A stretch of DNA of 64,000 nt from Pelodera strongyloides (GCA_036852015.1 JAANDG010000317.1:1-64000); one strand, 5' to 3'. Counted from the first letter of the stretch, positions 1-38,700 are shown. Program-made: numbers and translations. Notes: generated by a model from the letters alone, not told the origin.

Positions 1-1060
1 TTTTACCTAATAGCTTCCCTAGGGAATAATTCAAGGAATATTTTTATGCTCTTTGTTTAAGTTTTCCTTGGTACAATCAAACTAAAGCATAAAAACAAGG
101 TGATTTTGTAGTGAACCCATCCCTTTAACAATTAACTGTGCTCTGATTTACGTAAAAGTTGCTTTTCTTTTGTCCACAATTAAATGAATGAAACAGTTTT
201 ATACATATTATTATCCGTCATAATTAATAATGTCTAACATCTAGCTGGCTCGAGGGTTGACATTCTTGAAATGCAAAAGCGTATCTTTCGAAATCATGCT
301 CACTTTCTAAGCTTCCACCGTTTTTTCAGTGCTTTTAATCGATTTGTCTTATATTCAGTTTTTTTGTTAGTAGTCTTTCTAATTAATCAAAAATCCCACA
401 GAACAACACATACAGAGGGAGGTTTTCATGGGTTTCATGTTTTTGGTGGGTAAATTCCGTAAGTCCTAGCGCGTACGGGAGGTAGATAGGAATCAGCTAG
501 GCAAGGACGGGGCTAGCGGCTTAAGAACCTAAAGAATGCTTGCAAACATGAACTTTTTTTTTACCAAATAATTAGCCATATTTAGATCAAAATCTTTTAG
601 TTTAGATATGAGGTGCTTAAATCATGAGCGCACTTTTGAATTAGCTGTTTCTTGAGGTATACAAGATCCGTCCATAGTAGCCCGGATACCTTTAGCAAAC
701 CTATTAAACGCTAAGGCTTTCAGAATGCCTAAACGTTTGTTGACGTCAAACACACTATAGTAATAATTGATAGAGCCACTACCCAGTATGTTGTGCGCAT
801 TATTAGATTTTTAGTTTTCGGTGATATTACATTTATGATTATTTTTCTTTAGCGTTCTCCACAACTTGAATGAATGTGTACGCCAAGCTCGAAAAAAAGT
901 CACTGTCTATTTTTTCTTATTTCATCTTTCACAATTGTCAATCAGGTTTCCTGCGTCCTTTTTTTGTGACAAGTCTTTATTTCGATCACTTTTCTACTGT
1001 TTGTTATTGCCAGCTGGCAGCGTTCTTTTTTTGTGTTTTTTTTGTTTGCGCGTCACTTGT

Positions 1061-1062
<2 letters not shown>

Positions 1063-1102
<40 letters not shown>
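1063..1102. repeat. poly-T homopolymer, 40 nt
   Basis: An uninterrupted run of T. It creates long Phe-rich open frames that are not genes. It could be the A-tail of an old retroposed sequence on the minus strand, but no body of such an element is recognisable beside it. Confidence 0.9.
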
Positions 1103-1103
<1 letters not shown>

Positions 1104-1452
1104 TATTAGTAATTCCACTTTCAACCTGCTCGTTGGCAGTTTCCAAGTGTAGGCTCAGTTTTCTCCTATTAGCAGTCCGTTTAGAGATAATGTATCAATC
1201 TCACCTTTAATGGATCACTCTGAGCTTTAACGAGGCCTTTTCCTTCAATACTGCATGGTTGTTGCTTTTGGAAAAATAGTCATGTCTGAGTCTGTCTACT
1301 TTTACACTGCCTAACCTTATTTCCGCACCAACATCTTATAGGGTCTCGGAAGTTAATAGCCATAATAACTACCTCAAGAACTTTGTTAAATTGTGACTCC
1401 GAGTCGGTTACCCAATAAACATTAATATTATTACTATTAGTAATCCTTGCAG

Positions 1453-1502
1453 GCTCTGTATGCGGTAATAAACAATGAGGAAACTTCTGTATCTATTGAT
1501 AT
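1453..1502 (+). CDS. possible upstream exon of the MAM-domain gene
   Basis: A 50-nt segment lies between a good acceptor (CCTTGCAG) and a strong donor (GTAAGT). It is open in one frame only and would read ALYAVINNEETSVSID. It enters in phase 0 and leaves in phase 2, whereas the preferred reading of the next exon (1647-1715) enters in phase 1. The two can be joined only if exon 1647 is read in another frame and ends at 1684 with a weak donor. It may be an alternative exon or chance. Confidence 0.3.
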
Positions 1503-1646
1503 GTAAGTTATACTGTAGGCAGGTGAACCATTTTCTATGATGTATTTTTCAATAAGCTCGACCCGTAAATAATCTATCCTAACCTAAATACAAACAAACT
1601 AAAATTGTGTAAAGAAATATGGTTTATAAAAAACAATAATTTTCAG

Positions 1647-14416
<12,770 letters not shown>

Positions 14417-14603
14417 AGGACTCTCGAAAGGCTTTGCAGTTTGGAGTTGACTTGCAATTAACTGTTTGCTTAATTACTTCAATCATATACTGTATTTGTG
14501 TTCTATCATTAGAAATGTGGGGCCGTAGAGGCAAGCATAGCATAGCCCGAGCCCTTTTTTCATGAGCGTAGATAAACACAGATTCTTTTTTAGTTATTTG
14601 TAG

Positions 14604-14609
14604 AATAAA
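14604..14609 (+). terminator. candidate poly(A) signal of the MAM gene
   Basis: AATAAA lies about 190 nt after the stop codon of the MAM gene and is the first canonical signal downstream of it. Confidence 0.55.
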
Positions 14610-15299
14610 CACACCATCTACTGCTGACAATTATGTCACATGGTCGTTTAAAAGTAAACTTACGAAAACAAACCAAGTATATTTTGGTGGATCACCTACC
14701 GATGTCTTTATGATTCTAGCGACAATATTGTTTGAGTTCTCTTTTTTGAATTAAATTGATTATTGCTTATTTTTTAGGCCAAAATTAGACGTTTTTACTT
14801 GTCCGAACTCTTGCTCAATATTAAGTACTGTCTATTTTCACCTATGTTCATTTTGTTATTTTGTTTTCTTTCGAGTTGCCCTACTATACTTTTGAGAAGA
14901 TAGCGTCCATGATTTGAGTTTATAAAGTGAATTACTATTGTACATACATTCAACGGGAGGAACGAACTTCTTTCAGCTTCCGAGTTCAAAATAGAATTTT
15001 TACCCCGAATTCGATTGCGTTTAGGAACTTATTTATACATTTCTTTCATGTTGGCATTTTTTTAATCAATGTTATTTCATCATCGACTCCTCAATAGACG
15101 TTTTAATTCCATTTTCTTTTAAGAAGATTCATTTTAAAAGCAGTAATGGCTTGTTTCTCTGAATTAATAACTATTACGGTCCGTTGAGAGATGTAATAAA
15201 AGTTTCTGAAAATAAAGGTTTTTCTTATGAATGTCTAAATTTGTCTATCACTATCTCTCTATCCCTCAGTGAATTCCTCCCTTCTCTCCTCTACCCCCT

Positions 15300-15307
<8 letters not shown>

Positions 15308-15334
<27 letters not shown>
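15308..15334. repeat. (CT)n microsatellite
   Basis: A short perfect CT run inside a longer pyrimidine-rich tract (about 15250-15355), roughly 0.45 kb upstream of the glr-1 start codon. Similar CT tracts occur at 45240, 51060, 55070, 58300 and 61450. Confidence 0.9.
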
Positions 15335-15339
<5 letters not shown>

Positions 15340-15757
15340 CTCTTCCTCTCCCTAATCATCAAAAGTGAGTGCCCAGTCCGTTCGGAGGTAAAGCCACAAC
15401 AAGTCATCTTCCCCTTCTTCGGGGTTGATTGCCCGTCCAAATTACATTTGAGAAGTGAAGAAAGGACCGAACTTACGCGGACTTCTTCATGAAAGACCGT
15501 GCTATTATTGGGTCCTTCGGATAGCACCTGTCCCGCGCACGAATAGTACATAATTAGTACTCCCACACTACCCTATATCTTTCATACACTTAGAACTTCA
15601 TATTTATTTTCGCGTGCTTTTGTTATTTTGTTAATCCTCTCTCCACCCCCTCTCTATATTTGTAGTAATCTTTCAATGACTTCAAATCTGTACTGTAGTT
15701 TCGTATCATGGATATAATGTATCCAGATAAAGTAGTTCGTGAAACAGTCTGTATTTC

Positions 15758-15773
15758 TTTTTTTCACAATCAG
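15758..15773 (+). promoter_or_regulatory. candidate trans-splice (SL) or 5' UTR acceptor of glr-1
   Basis: A pyrimidine tract runs into CACAATCAG, 34 nt before the ATG of glr-1. Nematode mRNAs often receive a spliced leader just upstream of the start codon, and this is the only good acceptor close to this ATG. Whether SL or a cis-spliced leader exon is used cannot be decided. Confidence 0.5.
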
Positions 15774-15807
15774 GTTCATCAGAGAAAATCGCGGTCAAAG
15801 ATTCACA

Positions 15808-27921
<12,114 letters not shown>

Positions 27922-27948
27922 TCAGCCATAATTATATTTACCTTGATT

Positions 27949-27954
27949 AATAAA
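27949..27954 (+). terminator. poly(A) signal of glr-1
   Basis: AATAAA is 28 nt after the glr-1 stop codon, giving a very short 3' UTR if it is used. Confidence 0.75.
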
Positions 27955-29623
27955 TATTTATAAAAATATTTCGTCTTTCAAAAAAAATTTGGAATCTTGC
28001 TATAGAAAAGCTGTGAAATTCCACAAGATGCGAAGACGATTTTGGCAAGGGACAGGCAACGGGCAGCAGGCTCATGAGAAAATGATTCGTGTACTTTTCA
28101 TAATATACATGCGCCACATAAAAGATTACAAATAAGGACATAGTTCGTTGTGACAAGAGGTATTTCTTGAGAAACAGACCTCACGCAGCACTCAGCACGA
28201 TGATTTTACGTTCAAATCATCCTTACAAGACGTTTGCTCTCACCATGATATTTTTCGTGACAAGAGACAAGTTGCAGCTTTAGAGAAACTGAATTTTATC
28301 AAGGATATCACCCGATTTCCTTGATATCGATGTACTAGTCTATAGCGATAATTGATAATTGATGTTCGATATTGATAATTGATAATCCACATTATCGATT
28401 TTTCGTGCAACTAGATACCGTAGTCTCACCACGATATTTTTGCGCACAACGCATCGTGACAATATGTATTATTCCATCGTTCTGTAGTATAATACTTCTC
28501 TTTGCTTTCATTAGAGAAACTAATCACAGCGCGATGTTTTAGCGCTCAAAACATCGTCGCAAGATGTAGTTTTAGAGAAAGAAACTGCTCTCTCCACGGT
28601 TTTTGAGCACAAATCATCGTGACATGTGTAGTTTTAGATAAACGGAATTCTAACGTTATTGGTGATATCATAGATAATTTTGACACCGGAATTTTGTCAT
28701 TTTTGAGATTTACCCGCATTATAGAAATGCACCGCATGCGGTCTGCGGTTAGTACCTGCCCAAATTGGGTGCTCGCCCTGTCCGATATCTATGCGATCGC
28801 GCCGGCCCTGTGCGATTTCTGTGCGATTTCTGTGCAGCGGTGATCTGCGAACGGTGCGAACGCGGGTCGATAGTTTCTCGCTTGGCCGTTCTCTCACACA
28901 CGTATATATTCCTCGATGGATTTGGATTTGTCATATCATTTTCTGTGCGTTTTTTAATGTTTGCCTGACCCTTAAACATATAATGGAGCAAACCATGTTG
29001 TTGAGTATCAATTCACGGACCACACTTGTGAATTTTGCACTTGCACTTCTCCATCTAGTATTGGAACTTCGCCGATTGCGGCGTGCGGCCTGTTTGCGTA
29101 CGTGAAGTTCAACGATAAAATTGGGTATTCGTCGTATGGCTATAGTGAAACGCACATATTAAGGACTCTTTAATTGGCGAATTTAGCATACGATCATTAT
29201 GTCATCGTCATCACTACGCTCATTGGAACGGAAGAACCATTTGGTGACGATTCGTCGGTTTTTTTGCTAAATTGTGTTGGAGACCTTTTCGTGCGTGACC
29301 GTTTCCTTGAAAACGATCGCCACCTAGTTACCAAGTGGAAACTGACCGGTCTCCAAATGTTTTTTTTCGGTACAAACCATTTGGTGGCTGGCCAACAACG
29401 GTTTTTCTGTGGTTTCGGGCAATTATCCCGTTTCCCTGGGCTGGGTTGGGTTTTAAAAAATTCCCGCGCGGCGATCGCGTCGCGGTTAGGCTGATTGATT
29501 TTGTCCGCATTCGCGCGGTTGTTGGGGTTGGCCTCGTTCGCTCCGTTCACCTCCTCCACCATAGGCGTTTGATCGTATTCGTATGCCTTCTTTGTTTATT
29601 TCTACATTTTCTCTGTCTTCTAG
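27955..29623. other. intergenic region between glr-1 and the RRM/RG gene
   Basis: No supported gene is present. From 28160 to 28660 there are decayed repeats of a motif with an inverted core (GATGTTTTAGCGCTCAAAACATC) followed by ATGTAGTTTTAGAGAAA. From 28730 the base composition rises, with short direct repeats TGCGATTTCTG at 28810-28834. The GC-richer block 29190-29570 may hold the promoter of the next gene. Long minus-strand frames there have no splice or homology support. Confidence 0.6.
28160..28660. repeat. degenerate tandem array, about 100-bp period
   Basis: Units contain CTCACCACGATATTTTT-like or AGCGCGATGTTTTAGCGCTC-like segments, then ATCGT-ACA, then TTTTAGAGAAAC. At least four imperfect units are visible. 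The array directly follows the glr-1 3' end. Confidence 0.55.
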
Positions 29624-29677
29624 GTTTCACGGCGGAAACGCTCGGAAGACTCGTTGTAGCTTCCAAACTCATTGAAG
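29624..29677 (+). other. possible non-coding leader exon of the RRM/RG gene
   Basis: A 54-nt segment sits between acceptor GTCTTCTAG and donor GTTTGT, 50 nt upstream of the acceptor (TTTCAG, ending 29725) that precedes the ATG by three bases. Alternatively the latter acceptor receives a spliced leader directly. Confidence 0.4.
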
Positions 29678-29728
29678 GTTTGTTCGGTCTCGGTTTTGTC
29701 CCACTAAATAATTTTCACATTTCAGGTA

Positions 29729-32700
29729 ATGACAGACACTGAAGCTTCTAAAGTTGCGGAAAGTAAAGAGGTTCGTTTATCCCACTTTTCGGTTAAACTG
29801 TCCGAGAGTATTCGTTGTTTGTGGCATTTGTTGTACCTATGTAAAATCTACACTATCTAGGCGAGGAGTTACATTGTCGCTTCAATCCTTTTTTTTTGAA
29901 ACTTATCGCTCCTGCACTGCACCTGGTTTGATATTTGTATACCAATGCCGAAAATCCTATATTCACTCATCTTTCAGAACGTCTCTGTAAAGGAAACTGT
30001 AATGGAAACGGACGTTGTCACAGCCGAGGAAATTTCGGTATTGGTATTTGATTTACCCGAGAAAAAAATGTTTCTTTTCCATTCATGTATCCACGTAATT
30101 ATGTTCTTGGATTGGAAGTAGTTGTTAGTTGCCTCAGCCTCACTCATAAGCTAGTGCTTAAAAATGATAATAGTCGTGAAAGAAATGGTTCTAATAATAT
30201 TATTGTTATTTTATATATATGGTCCGAATTAGGACCTCGTAAGATCTGTTGGTAGTTTTTTTGGATTGTTCGTAACGTGTCTGGCAGTTATATTTTTATT
30301 CTAGAAGCAGGAAGCCGAGCTTCTTGATGACGTAGAGATGAAAACCGATGAAGCCGCGAAGGAACCGGAAAACGAGGAAAAGGAGGTACATTTGGAATTC
30401 TTTTGAGCATTGCATTTGAGCCGCCTGGGCCTGGGCATTATTGGTGCATTAAATCGCGATCGCACTCTCGCTTTGATTACCTCTGGAGACTGCCAATTTA
30501 TATTTGTGTGAAACGTTAAACGTACCATTGACACATTTTGGCTACTAAGCTAAGAAATTTACAATTTACACACTGTATCCTTTGGGGGGCCTACATGAGG
30601 CGTGCTTTGATGTAATTGATGGCTTGCTTAGCTCGCAAGTTATGTTTTTTATTTATAATCCCTTTTTTATGGCAGCTTATTTGTTCTTTACAATTCTCCT
30701 TCAGAATACCGTAAACGGAGGTAATGAACATCAAGAGGGAGACGAGCCATTGCCCGTGGTAGATATTGAGGAATTGTATGCGAAACACGGCGGTGATCCG
30801 TCCAAACTGGCTCTTGACAGGTAGGATATACAATATACTAATTAAAGGCTCAGGCCCACGTACAAAAAGTTTTTCCCAATTTTTCTGTGATAAAACTCCC
30901 AGATTGCTCAAAAGTGGAAAATTCATTGCATACTGTGCAAAATTGGAGAAGTTATTTTCAAAAGAAGATCCTCAAGCATATTGATTTAATGTTTAATCAA
31001 TGTTTACGTATTTTATGCCCGGATGGTGAAGTGCCACAGATGCTAACCCGATTCTGTTAATTGTATCACTGAGATGGAGAGAAAGGTGCCGTGTCGTGGA
31101 ATTCTGACAAATCGCTCTCTCCACTGATGTGTCTGCGTTTTCGGACTCCACGCGAGTGGTCTATTTGCATTCACACGTACTGTTCTATTTTGCAGATGTG
31201 TGCTTGTGTCTAACCTGCCTTCTGTCTTCCTGGACGACTCGTTCAAGATCTTCGAAGAATCGCTTATCGAGATGCTCATCTCGGACTTTAAAGTTGGTTT
31301 TGGTTTACTCCACTTTATGTTAATTTATTGATCGGCGCTAAACTAGCAAGCCAGCTTTGACTAGAACCAATTAGCACAGTGTAGTGAATTTCCGTCTTCC
31401 AATAGTTCCGGTTTCCGGTGCCTAAAACGGCGCGTAAAATCAAACACCATTTACTTTTCCATTCAGAATTCAGAGAGTCCACGAAAACGGTTGAATTCAG
31501 ATTCAGAACAAAATTCACAAGCTGATTTACTATTGTTATAAGAATATTTTTTGCAGATTCCCCGTGAACAAATTGAGTCCGTTGTGCGAGTCCCCAAGCT
31601 TCAACAGGATGCTAGTGATGAGGTATTTTTGTTAGTTCACTAGTGAGGGGCCAGGGGCCACAGACTCTTTTGTCGACAGCTTGTAACATAAGCTTTAAGC
31701 TATGAAACACTTTTGGATTAAGTGAAATTAGGTTTCGCATGTGATTTTGTAATTAAACGAATAATCTAGTATTTCTTTTGCTTTTTTTACATTATAATTC
31801 ACATATTAGTCTGTTTTATTTACCGGATTCGGATGCCACAATTTGTACTGTGCGCATGTTTAAAAACCGCACATACGCCCATGGCTCAAGATCTGGCTCT
31901 TCCTTGGCTTGTTCAACGTTTCATAACGTTGTTTAAATTTTCCTTAGTAATTGTAGCTTCCCTTGCCTGTCAGTTTAACGGCGCGCTGGCGCGCACTTAT
32001 ATTGATTGTTCTTACGAACGTGAAATGCCGTGACATGAGGTTGTAGCAAATATCCTTCACATATTTACGGCCCTACATCCTTTACATCGACAATGTTAAA
32101 CATTGGTCGATTCAAGTCAAATGGAAAGTTAATAATTTTGCTGACTGCTGCTTTATAATGACGCTGCGGGCTACAACGCTATATTAACTCTTTGCGCCTA
32201 ATTGTTCTTGTTCAAAGAAGTTGAGGAACAACTTATTGTAATATAGTATCGCCCATCACACATGTGGTGGATGTGCATATTGCGTGGGATACCGATATCG
32301 ACAACATTTAGCGTGTTGTTTGTTGCCTTTGTTAGCGCATCACATCACAGTCCACTCCGTACTATTTCAATTTCCAACCATCCCGTGTTGTGTTTTCATT
32401 TATGAAAACATAACAAAATTCTTAACTCGCAAGAGGGAGGAAGTGACAAGTGAGAACGTAGAGCATACCAACATACACTATATGAGATTGTGTCTACAGC
32501 AGTCTTTTAGAACACCTTTTCCCTTCCAATGTGAGTGTTTGGGTCGATCATCTGTTTTGTTCGCATTGACTCTTATTTATTGATATTATGTTTTAGGAGA
32601 ACGCTCTTAGCGCAGTTGTATGCATCAAATCGAAAGTGCACAAGCACCGTATGATCGCTCAGAAGAAAGTGGACGATAAGTCCTCACTGGCGCTCTCAAC

Positions 32701-35700
32701 CCTCGAAGAGATCCCCAAGGATTGGTTCGAGGGCGAGCTGCTTGAGATGGCCGATGAAGTTGGCGGTGAAGATGAGAACAACGAGAACGAAAAGAAGAAG
32801 GATGAGAAGAGTGAAATCAAAGGTACCCAACCAGGGCATCGCCCTTGGCATGGCAAGATTTGGCGGGGTGCTTGTCTGGAGGCTGGAGCACGAAATAGCT
32901 GCGACTTCTTAACAGTTCATTACACCAACAACAACACGAATTTACCAGTGAGATGGGAGAGTTGCAAGCATTTAGCTCATTTATAGTCATTACCTCATCG
33001 GCTTAAGGCATTCATGGTGTACCTACGATAAACAAAATGTTTGTGAAAGATGTGGGGGTTTCCGGAGGACGACAGTCCACCGCCTTCACCCTTCACCCAT
33101 TATCATTAACTCACCTAATTTGGTCGAGTGAGGTCCTACTTACTACTGAACATCAGCGACTATCTGATTTTTTATAAACCAGTAATTATTCGTCTGGCTT
33201 TGGCCTTGTAGACGTTAACTATAAGTAATTAGGAAAAGAGCAGACTTTACGGGTGCGTCGCGAAATGGGTTAGCCTGGTTAGCCGCCACTAAGCGCTTGC
33301 CCGCTTGCACATGTTGAGGCGGACGACGGTAGTATGACATGAACAGTAGTTTTCGTGTCCGACAAATTCTCGCATCTCGGTGCTGCTAACAAAACAGTAA
33401 TAAAGAAACATGTGGTTTCCTTGTCTCCACGCCAGTAAAAATCCTTCTGAGCTCGAGCTGTACCATGTGACGAGTGTCGAGTGTAAAAATCATCGTCACT
33501 CGCATCTGTATAGCAAGCTCTTTATATACCAACGCATCTGTTAACAGAAAATGTTCTTTATCAAAACTTACTGTGCTGATACTTTGTATCAGACTCGAAA
33601 TTCGACTATCTCTGACTGGATTGCGCGGTTTTCTGTTGTTCCTTCGTATGGCATAATGAGTTTTCTGCAATCATCCATCGTCTTCGGCGTGTTAGTTGAT
33701 GTCCTTAAACGTACACTGCTAACAATGATGGGGTCCTCAGGTATGTCTCATCGAGCAGAATAAAATGCTGATGTATATTACTAACCTTTAAGAATCGGAC
33801 GAGGAGGCTCGTAAGCAACGCGAAAAGGAGGAACGTGAGGCATATGTGGCTAGACACAAGGAGGATGACGAGGAAGATATTCCCTTTAAAGTCGAGTGGG
33901 ATGGCGCTCCGGAATTCCAGTGGAAGAGTGGGTGTTTGATCGCATTGACGTAACATTTACCTTCTGAGCAAATATGTTTGCGTGTACACATTGACCGGTT
34001 TCCGGTTAGCTCCGATACCCTCCGGCCCGGAGGGTATTGAAATTTTTTTTTGAGTGAATCTTATCATTGTTTTTCGTCCACTCACTGAACTGAGCCGTTT
34101 TTCCATGGGATTTGTGTGTCCTATATCCTAGTTACTGTAATTAGTTGAGAATTCGTTATAGTGTCCTGCATTTAAAGGGACATGCCCACGACAAAAAAGT
34201 GTCCGGAATTTCAGAAATATTACTGTGAAAACCGCATTTCCTTGCGCCTAGAACTCGCAGAGTTATTCGCGGGCAACGGTACTTGTCCAAACTGCTTGCC
34301 GGGGAATAACTCTGTGAGTTCTAGGCGCAAAGAAATGTGGTTTTCACAGTAGTATTTCCGAAATAGTGGAATTGCTGAAATTGCAGTGGAACGCCATTGT
34401 CATCATTCGCATTTCAATTTCAGTATGCGCAGGAAAGATTGATAGTCGAAAGGTGTTCCTGGAGAACGTCTCGCTAGCTGACTTGAACGATCCGTTCCTC
34501 TACCGTGCAATTGTGAAGGCTGAGAATATTGAAATGGAATTCCCTGGCCGTTTCAGTCATGATGGATCTAAACAACACCTCGGGTAAGTTTGTTTCTTTG
34601 TGGTGCTATTTTTTGACCTAGTTGGTCGGGTTCGGGTCGTTGAGCCTCGTTCTATTTGAAAATAGTGTCAATAATAAGAATATCGGGGTATGCAGCTGTC
34701 TTGTTTGATTCGAGTGGTTTTCTTGATCTATTCGAATATTAAGAAACCGTTTGCATTCTGAATTCTGATATCGTTCGGGAAGAGTCTAGTCCTGCCTGCT
34801 CATGGGAGCTTGTTTCAATTGAACTCAGCTATTAGTTGTTCATTTTTGGTTAACTGTTTGTTCAAGCCACTATTTTTAGCAAGGTAACGCTGACTTTCCG
34901 TTATGAGCAGCAAGTGATGCCCGCTGCGATGAGGAGTCTCATCTACGTGAGAGCTTCTGAGAAGAGACGGGTCAAAATCTTCCTGCCTCAAAGTGAGTTC
35001 TAATTTTCTGTTTTCGGACTGGAGGTTTTCAGTTATTTTTTCTTCGCTTGATTATTAATTGCCAGTACGTTCTATGTATATTCCAGCTTATTAGCTTATT
35101 TGCATATTTTTGCTGTATCAGCGCTATTTTTTACTGTTTTATTGATTGATTATATATGTTTTTGACCGATTTTCGTTCAGCTTCTTCGAATTCAAAACTA
35201 AAGGATGCGTTTGAAGCACGTCTTGGTCGCGTTCTAACCCGCACTGATGTTATGCGTCAGTGTGTTGTGAAGGTGCGCAGTTTAACTATTAATAATTAAT
35301 ACTTGTGTATTTGCTTAAGTTCATGAGTGGAACTTTAACTTGCGGACCTATTTACCTCGGTGCTTTAGGTTCTTCCGGAAGGGTTTGAACCTACGAAGGA
35401 GGCTGCAGAATCCTGGTTTAATGGCACACCAGTGGAATCGGTGGAATTGAAGATTGACGCTAGAGGGTATGACTTTTCTTTTCGTTTCTTTTTTTGGCAT
35501 GAGGCAATGTTCTGCCTTTCTTAGGGCGCTTTGCATACCTTTCGGACACAGCAACCCGAACGCGCCCTTACATTTTAGTAGTGTACGTGTACCGCCATTC
35601 TGGGACTTTCTGGGTGTGAAATTCCTCCGTTTTAAGTGCGTTACTTTTTAACTGAATAGTTCCGACGCTAGGAAATGACACCGGGTCACTACGGACCTGC

Positions 35701-38700
35701 TGTACTTCACTCTTCCTCTGTACCTTCTCAGACTTGTGCAAAACCAGAACGCGAACCATTCCATTTTATTATATTACTCCATTTTATTATATTACTTCCT
35801 TGCAGACAGCGATGCGCTTTGGTCACCTTCCCGACTGTACGTGAATGCATGACAGCACACGCGATGAGTTCGATTATTCTTGTTGGAGAAACCAAATGCA
35901 AAGTCTTCCTGATGAGCAGTCAGTTTTTTTTTAGCCTTTTTGCCACCTTTGGACTTGGGGGTTGATGTTGATAGCTGGGCAGTTTTGCTACGTAAGACTT
36001 GCCACGAGCGACCGAACTAAGCTCACGCGGATGTTGTGTGGGCGTCTGTTAGTGTTTTCCTCCATTCCCCTTATTTTGGTCGATTTCTAGTCGAAGTGAA
36101 CAAGGATCTGATGTCGCCATTTGATCGTATCGAGGAACGCGATTTGTTCAAGAAGAAGTGGAAGGAAGAGAAGGAGAAGTCATTCACACGTCCATCCGAC
36201 AGGAAGCACCCCAAGTTTGAGAGCAGGAAGAGGAGGGTGAGCTTCAACTTGATCGTTTACCTTTCGCTTTAATAATCCGGCAATCGTCTTTGTTTCTGCA
36301 CCTATATTCACTCCGAGACAGCTTATCTTGATTGCAGTCGTTACTTTAGTAGTGTTTTTAAATTGGGAAATGGGAAAGGAAAAACAATGTTGTGAATGTG
36401 AAACGGAATTTGTTTGTTTAGCCTGATACCAAGGAGACTGAATCGTCCAGTGCTAAGAAGGAGCGTCCCTCGACTACGTCGGGTACTTCAGCCACCAAGA
36501 CATTCCCTTCGAAGACCAGAGGAGGAGCTCCACCAAGTTCCCGTGGTCCGCCTCCTCCATCTTCCAGCCGGGGACGCCCTGGTGCTTCTGGAAAGTAAGT
36601 GCTTTAGTTCTTTTCATATATTTGGTCTTAGTCTTAGATTAAAGGCTCCAATGTCCCGAATTATTCTATAATGTGTCTGGGTTCCAACTTTTGTATATTG
36701 TGAACCTGTGAAACTCATGTACTACTTTGTACTTTAGCTATCCACTACGAGGTCGTGGTACAACGTATGTTTATTTACTTGCTAACAGTTGCATTTACCC
36801 ATGTTGATGGCTATGCTATCTCCGATCTAGTGCTTTTAATTACCCTTTCTCTAATTGTTGTGTGTGTGTGGCGTGCGGTGAAACGGTGTGTGGTATTTCT
36901 ATTTCGTTTATTCACTTTCTGTGTGCATCTATTCTCTTTAAAGCACCCTACCATTAGTTTTACTTACACAAAGTTCACCCACTCATTTTAGGTCTCGTCC
37001 TCCCCGTGGCTCTCGTGGTGGATACCGTGGTGCTGCTTCCCGTCCACCTCCGTTGACCACACCTTCCAGCAGAACTGTGGGCAAGGGTGCCTTTGATGGA
37101 CCTTCCCGATACAGGTTAGGCGCATTTTTTGGCTGTCGATTTGTCATTTTTTTGTGTGTTATTATTGTACAGCATTGTTTGTTTAAATGTATGTGTAACA
37201 CTCATAGCCTAAGCCCACTGAGGAGCTCGCCGGCGAACCAGCACCGGAATTAGAATATTGCATAAATTTAGAGGGCTCATGGCTGAACCACCTCCGGAAT
37301 TAGTATAGAAGGTATGGGAAGCCCGGAGGTGGTACGAGGAATTTATTAGAAACGTATCACAAACAGAGAAAATTTCGCGAACCACCTCCGGACTCACCGG
37401 CGAGGTTTATGCCCTGGTAACACTGTAACAGTAGGCTAGCTCGTACCTCATACATGTTTACAAAACATACAAAAATGTGAATTCTTAAACTGAGTCCCCG
37501 TTCCAGTGATCGCCCGGCTCCGTTCAGTGACTATGGAATGGAGAAGAAGTTGAGAGCCGAGAGAGATCAGATTGAACTGAGAGAGCAGATTCTCAGACAA
37601 CAGCAGATGATTGAGTGAGAAGAGATTTTGTTTCACATTTTTGACCTATTGGCTATTTTTGTTTATTTGCTGCCGTATGTGAAAATGCCAAATTATGACG
37701 AACGCTCATGACTTAATAGTCTAATTATTCCTCCTATGTGGATGACTTAAAGCGAAATACCGGCCGGTGTTTGAAACGCATCGTGCACAGCGGAATTCTT
37801 AAGTATTTATGCAAAGTTGCTGCTCGAATTTAGCTCGATTTTTTATTCTAATTTATGTTCATATGCATAGTGTACCCGATGCGTTTCAAAAACCGGCCAG
37901 TATTTCGCTTTAAGCATATTTGTATGGGAAAATGAAGTGTGTATACCATTAGATATCTTTTAGTTCGCTGTCCAACCGTCTGCGTGATCCAGGCACACGT
38001 AGTGCATTTGACAGTACAGCGGCGGGTGGATACTCTTCTGGTTCATTTGGTGGTGCAGGGTAAGCTTTCTTCATCTAAGTTTTATTAGTCTATATCTTTA
38101 TTTGTATTCGTAAGATCTAGGATCGAATCGTAGGTTTCACTTTTTATGCCTTGTTGTCTGTTTTGTGCATTTTCCTTTGTTTAGTGTGGGCGCGTTTGAT
38201 AACAAGACTGCCCTGTCGTCACTTGCTGGGTCGGTGGTATAATTAGTAATTGTCCGCTAGATAGTTTTAGTTTTACATTGAACAGCTATATTATGTACAG
38301 TAATAGTAGTTGTCAAGTGATAGAATTTATCAAGCTGCTTTTCTTTGGCGATGTTTCTTTTCCTACCTGTCGTGGTTCAATCGCGTTTTCTTTCATTCCA
38401 AACGACTTCTTGGAGGTTCGCAGTCACTCCAAAGTCGTCATTTTACTTCAATTATCATTGATTGTACAGTGTGTGAAAGGATTGAGAAAAATAATATACC
38501 AAATCCAAATCATACATGAAAACCTATATCAGGGAGTGGACTAATAGAGAGGTGGTGTTACTAGACTAATGCGTAACTACGAAACGCATGGGGACAATTG
38601 TTTCGTTACTTATAGTATGCAAATTACTTGGAAAAATCTACATTTCATCTCATGTTTTTTTTGCATATTTTACATGGGTATGAAGGTATCTATCCCCATA

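Larger units (their letters stand above)
1..1646. other. AT-rich leader region, no firm gene
   Basis: I see no convincing gene here. The stretch is AT-rich with many stops in all frames. It holds a 40-nt poly-T run at 1063-1102 and one possible exon at 1453-1502. The 5' end of the MAM-domain gene presumably lies here or before the window, but I could not find a start codon with a signal peptide that joins in phase. Confidence 0.5.
14417..15757. other. intergenic region between the MAM gene and glr-1
   Basis: This 1.3-kb AT-rich spacer has no supported gene. It contains the poly(A) signal, a CT microsatellite near 15308-15334 and a more GC-balanced block (15360-15550). The 5' regulatory sequence of glr-1 must lie mainly here. 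No TATA box or named binding site can be claimed. Confidence 0.6.

Noticed and set aside
866..1210. Open frame of 114 codons with Phe-rich stretch
   Set aside because: It is produced by the 40-nt poly-T run; the flanks have no coding character or splice context.
29197..29562. 121-codon minus-strand frame, Asn/Lys/Pro-rich
   Set aside because: It lies in the upstream region of the RRM/RG gene; there are no supporting exons, and other frames over the same GC-rich block are equally open.
32284..32583. 99-codon frame inside the long intron before exon 32597
   Set aside because: No known motifs, lies wholly in intron sequence, and does not join in phase.
34015..34051. Hairpin plus T-run resembling a bacterial terminator
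   Set aside because: The context is a nematode intron; Pol II does not terminate this way. Kept only as a hairpin.
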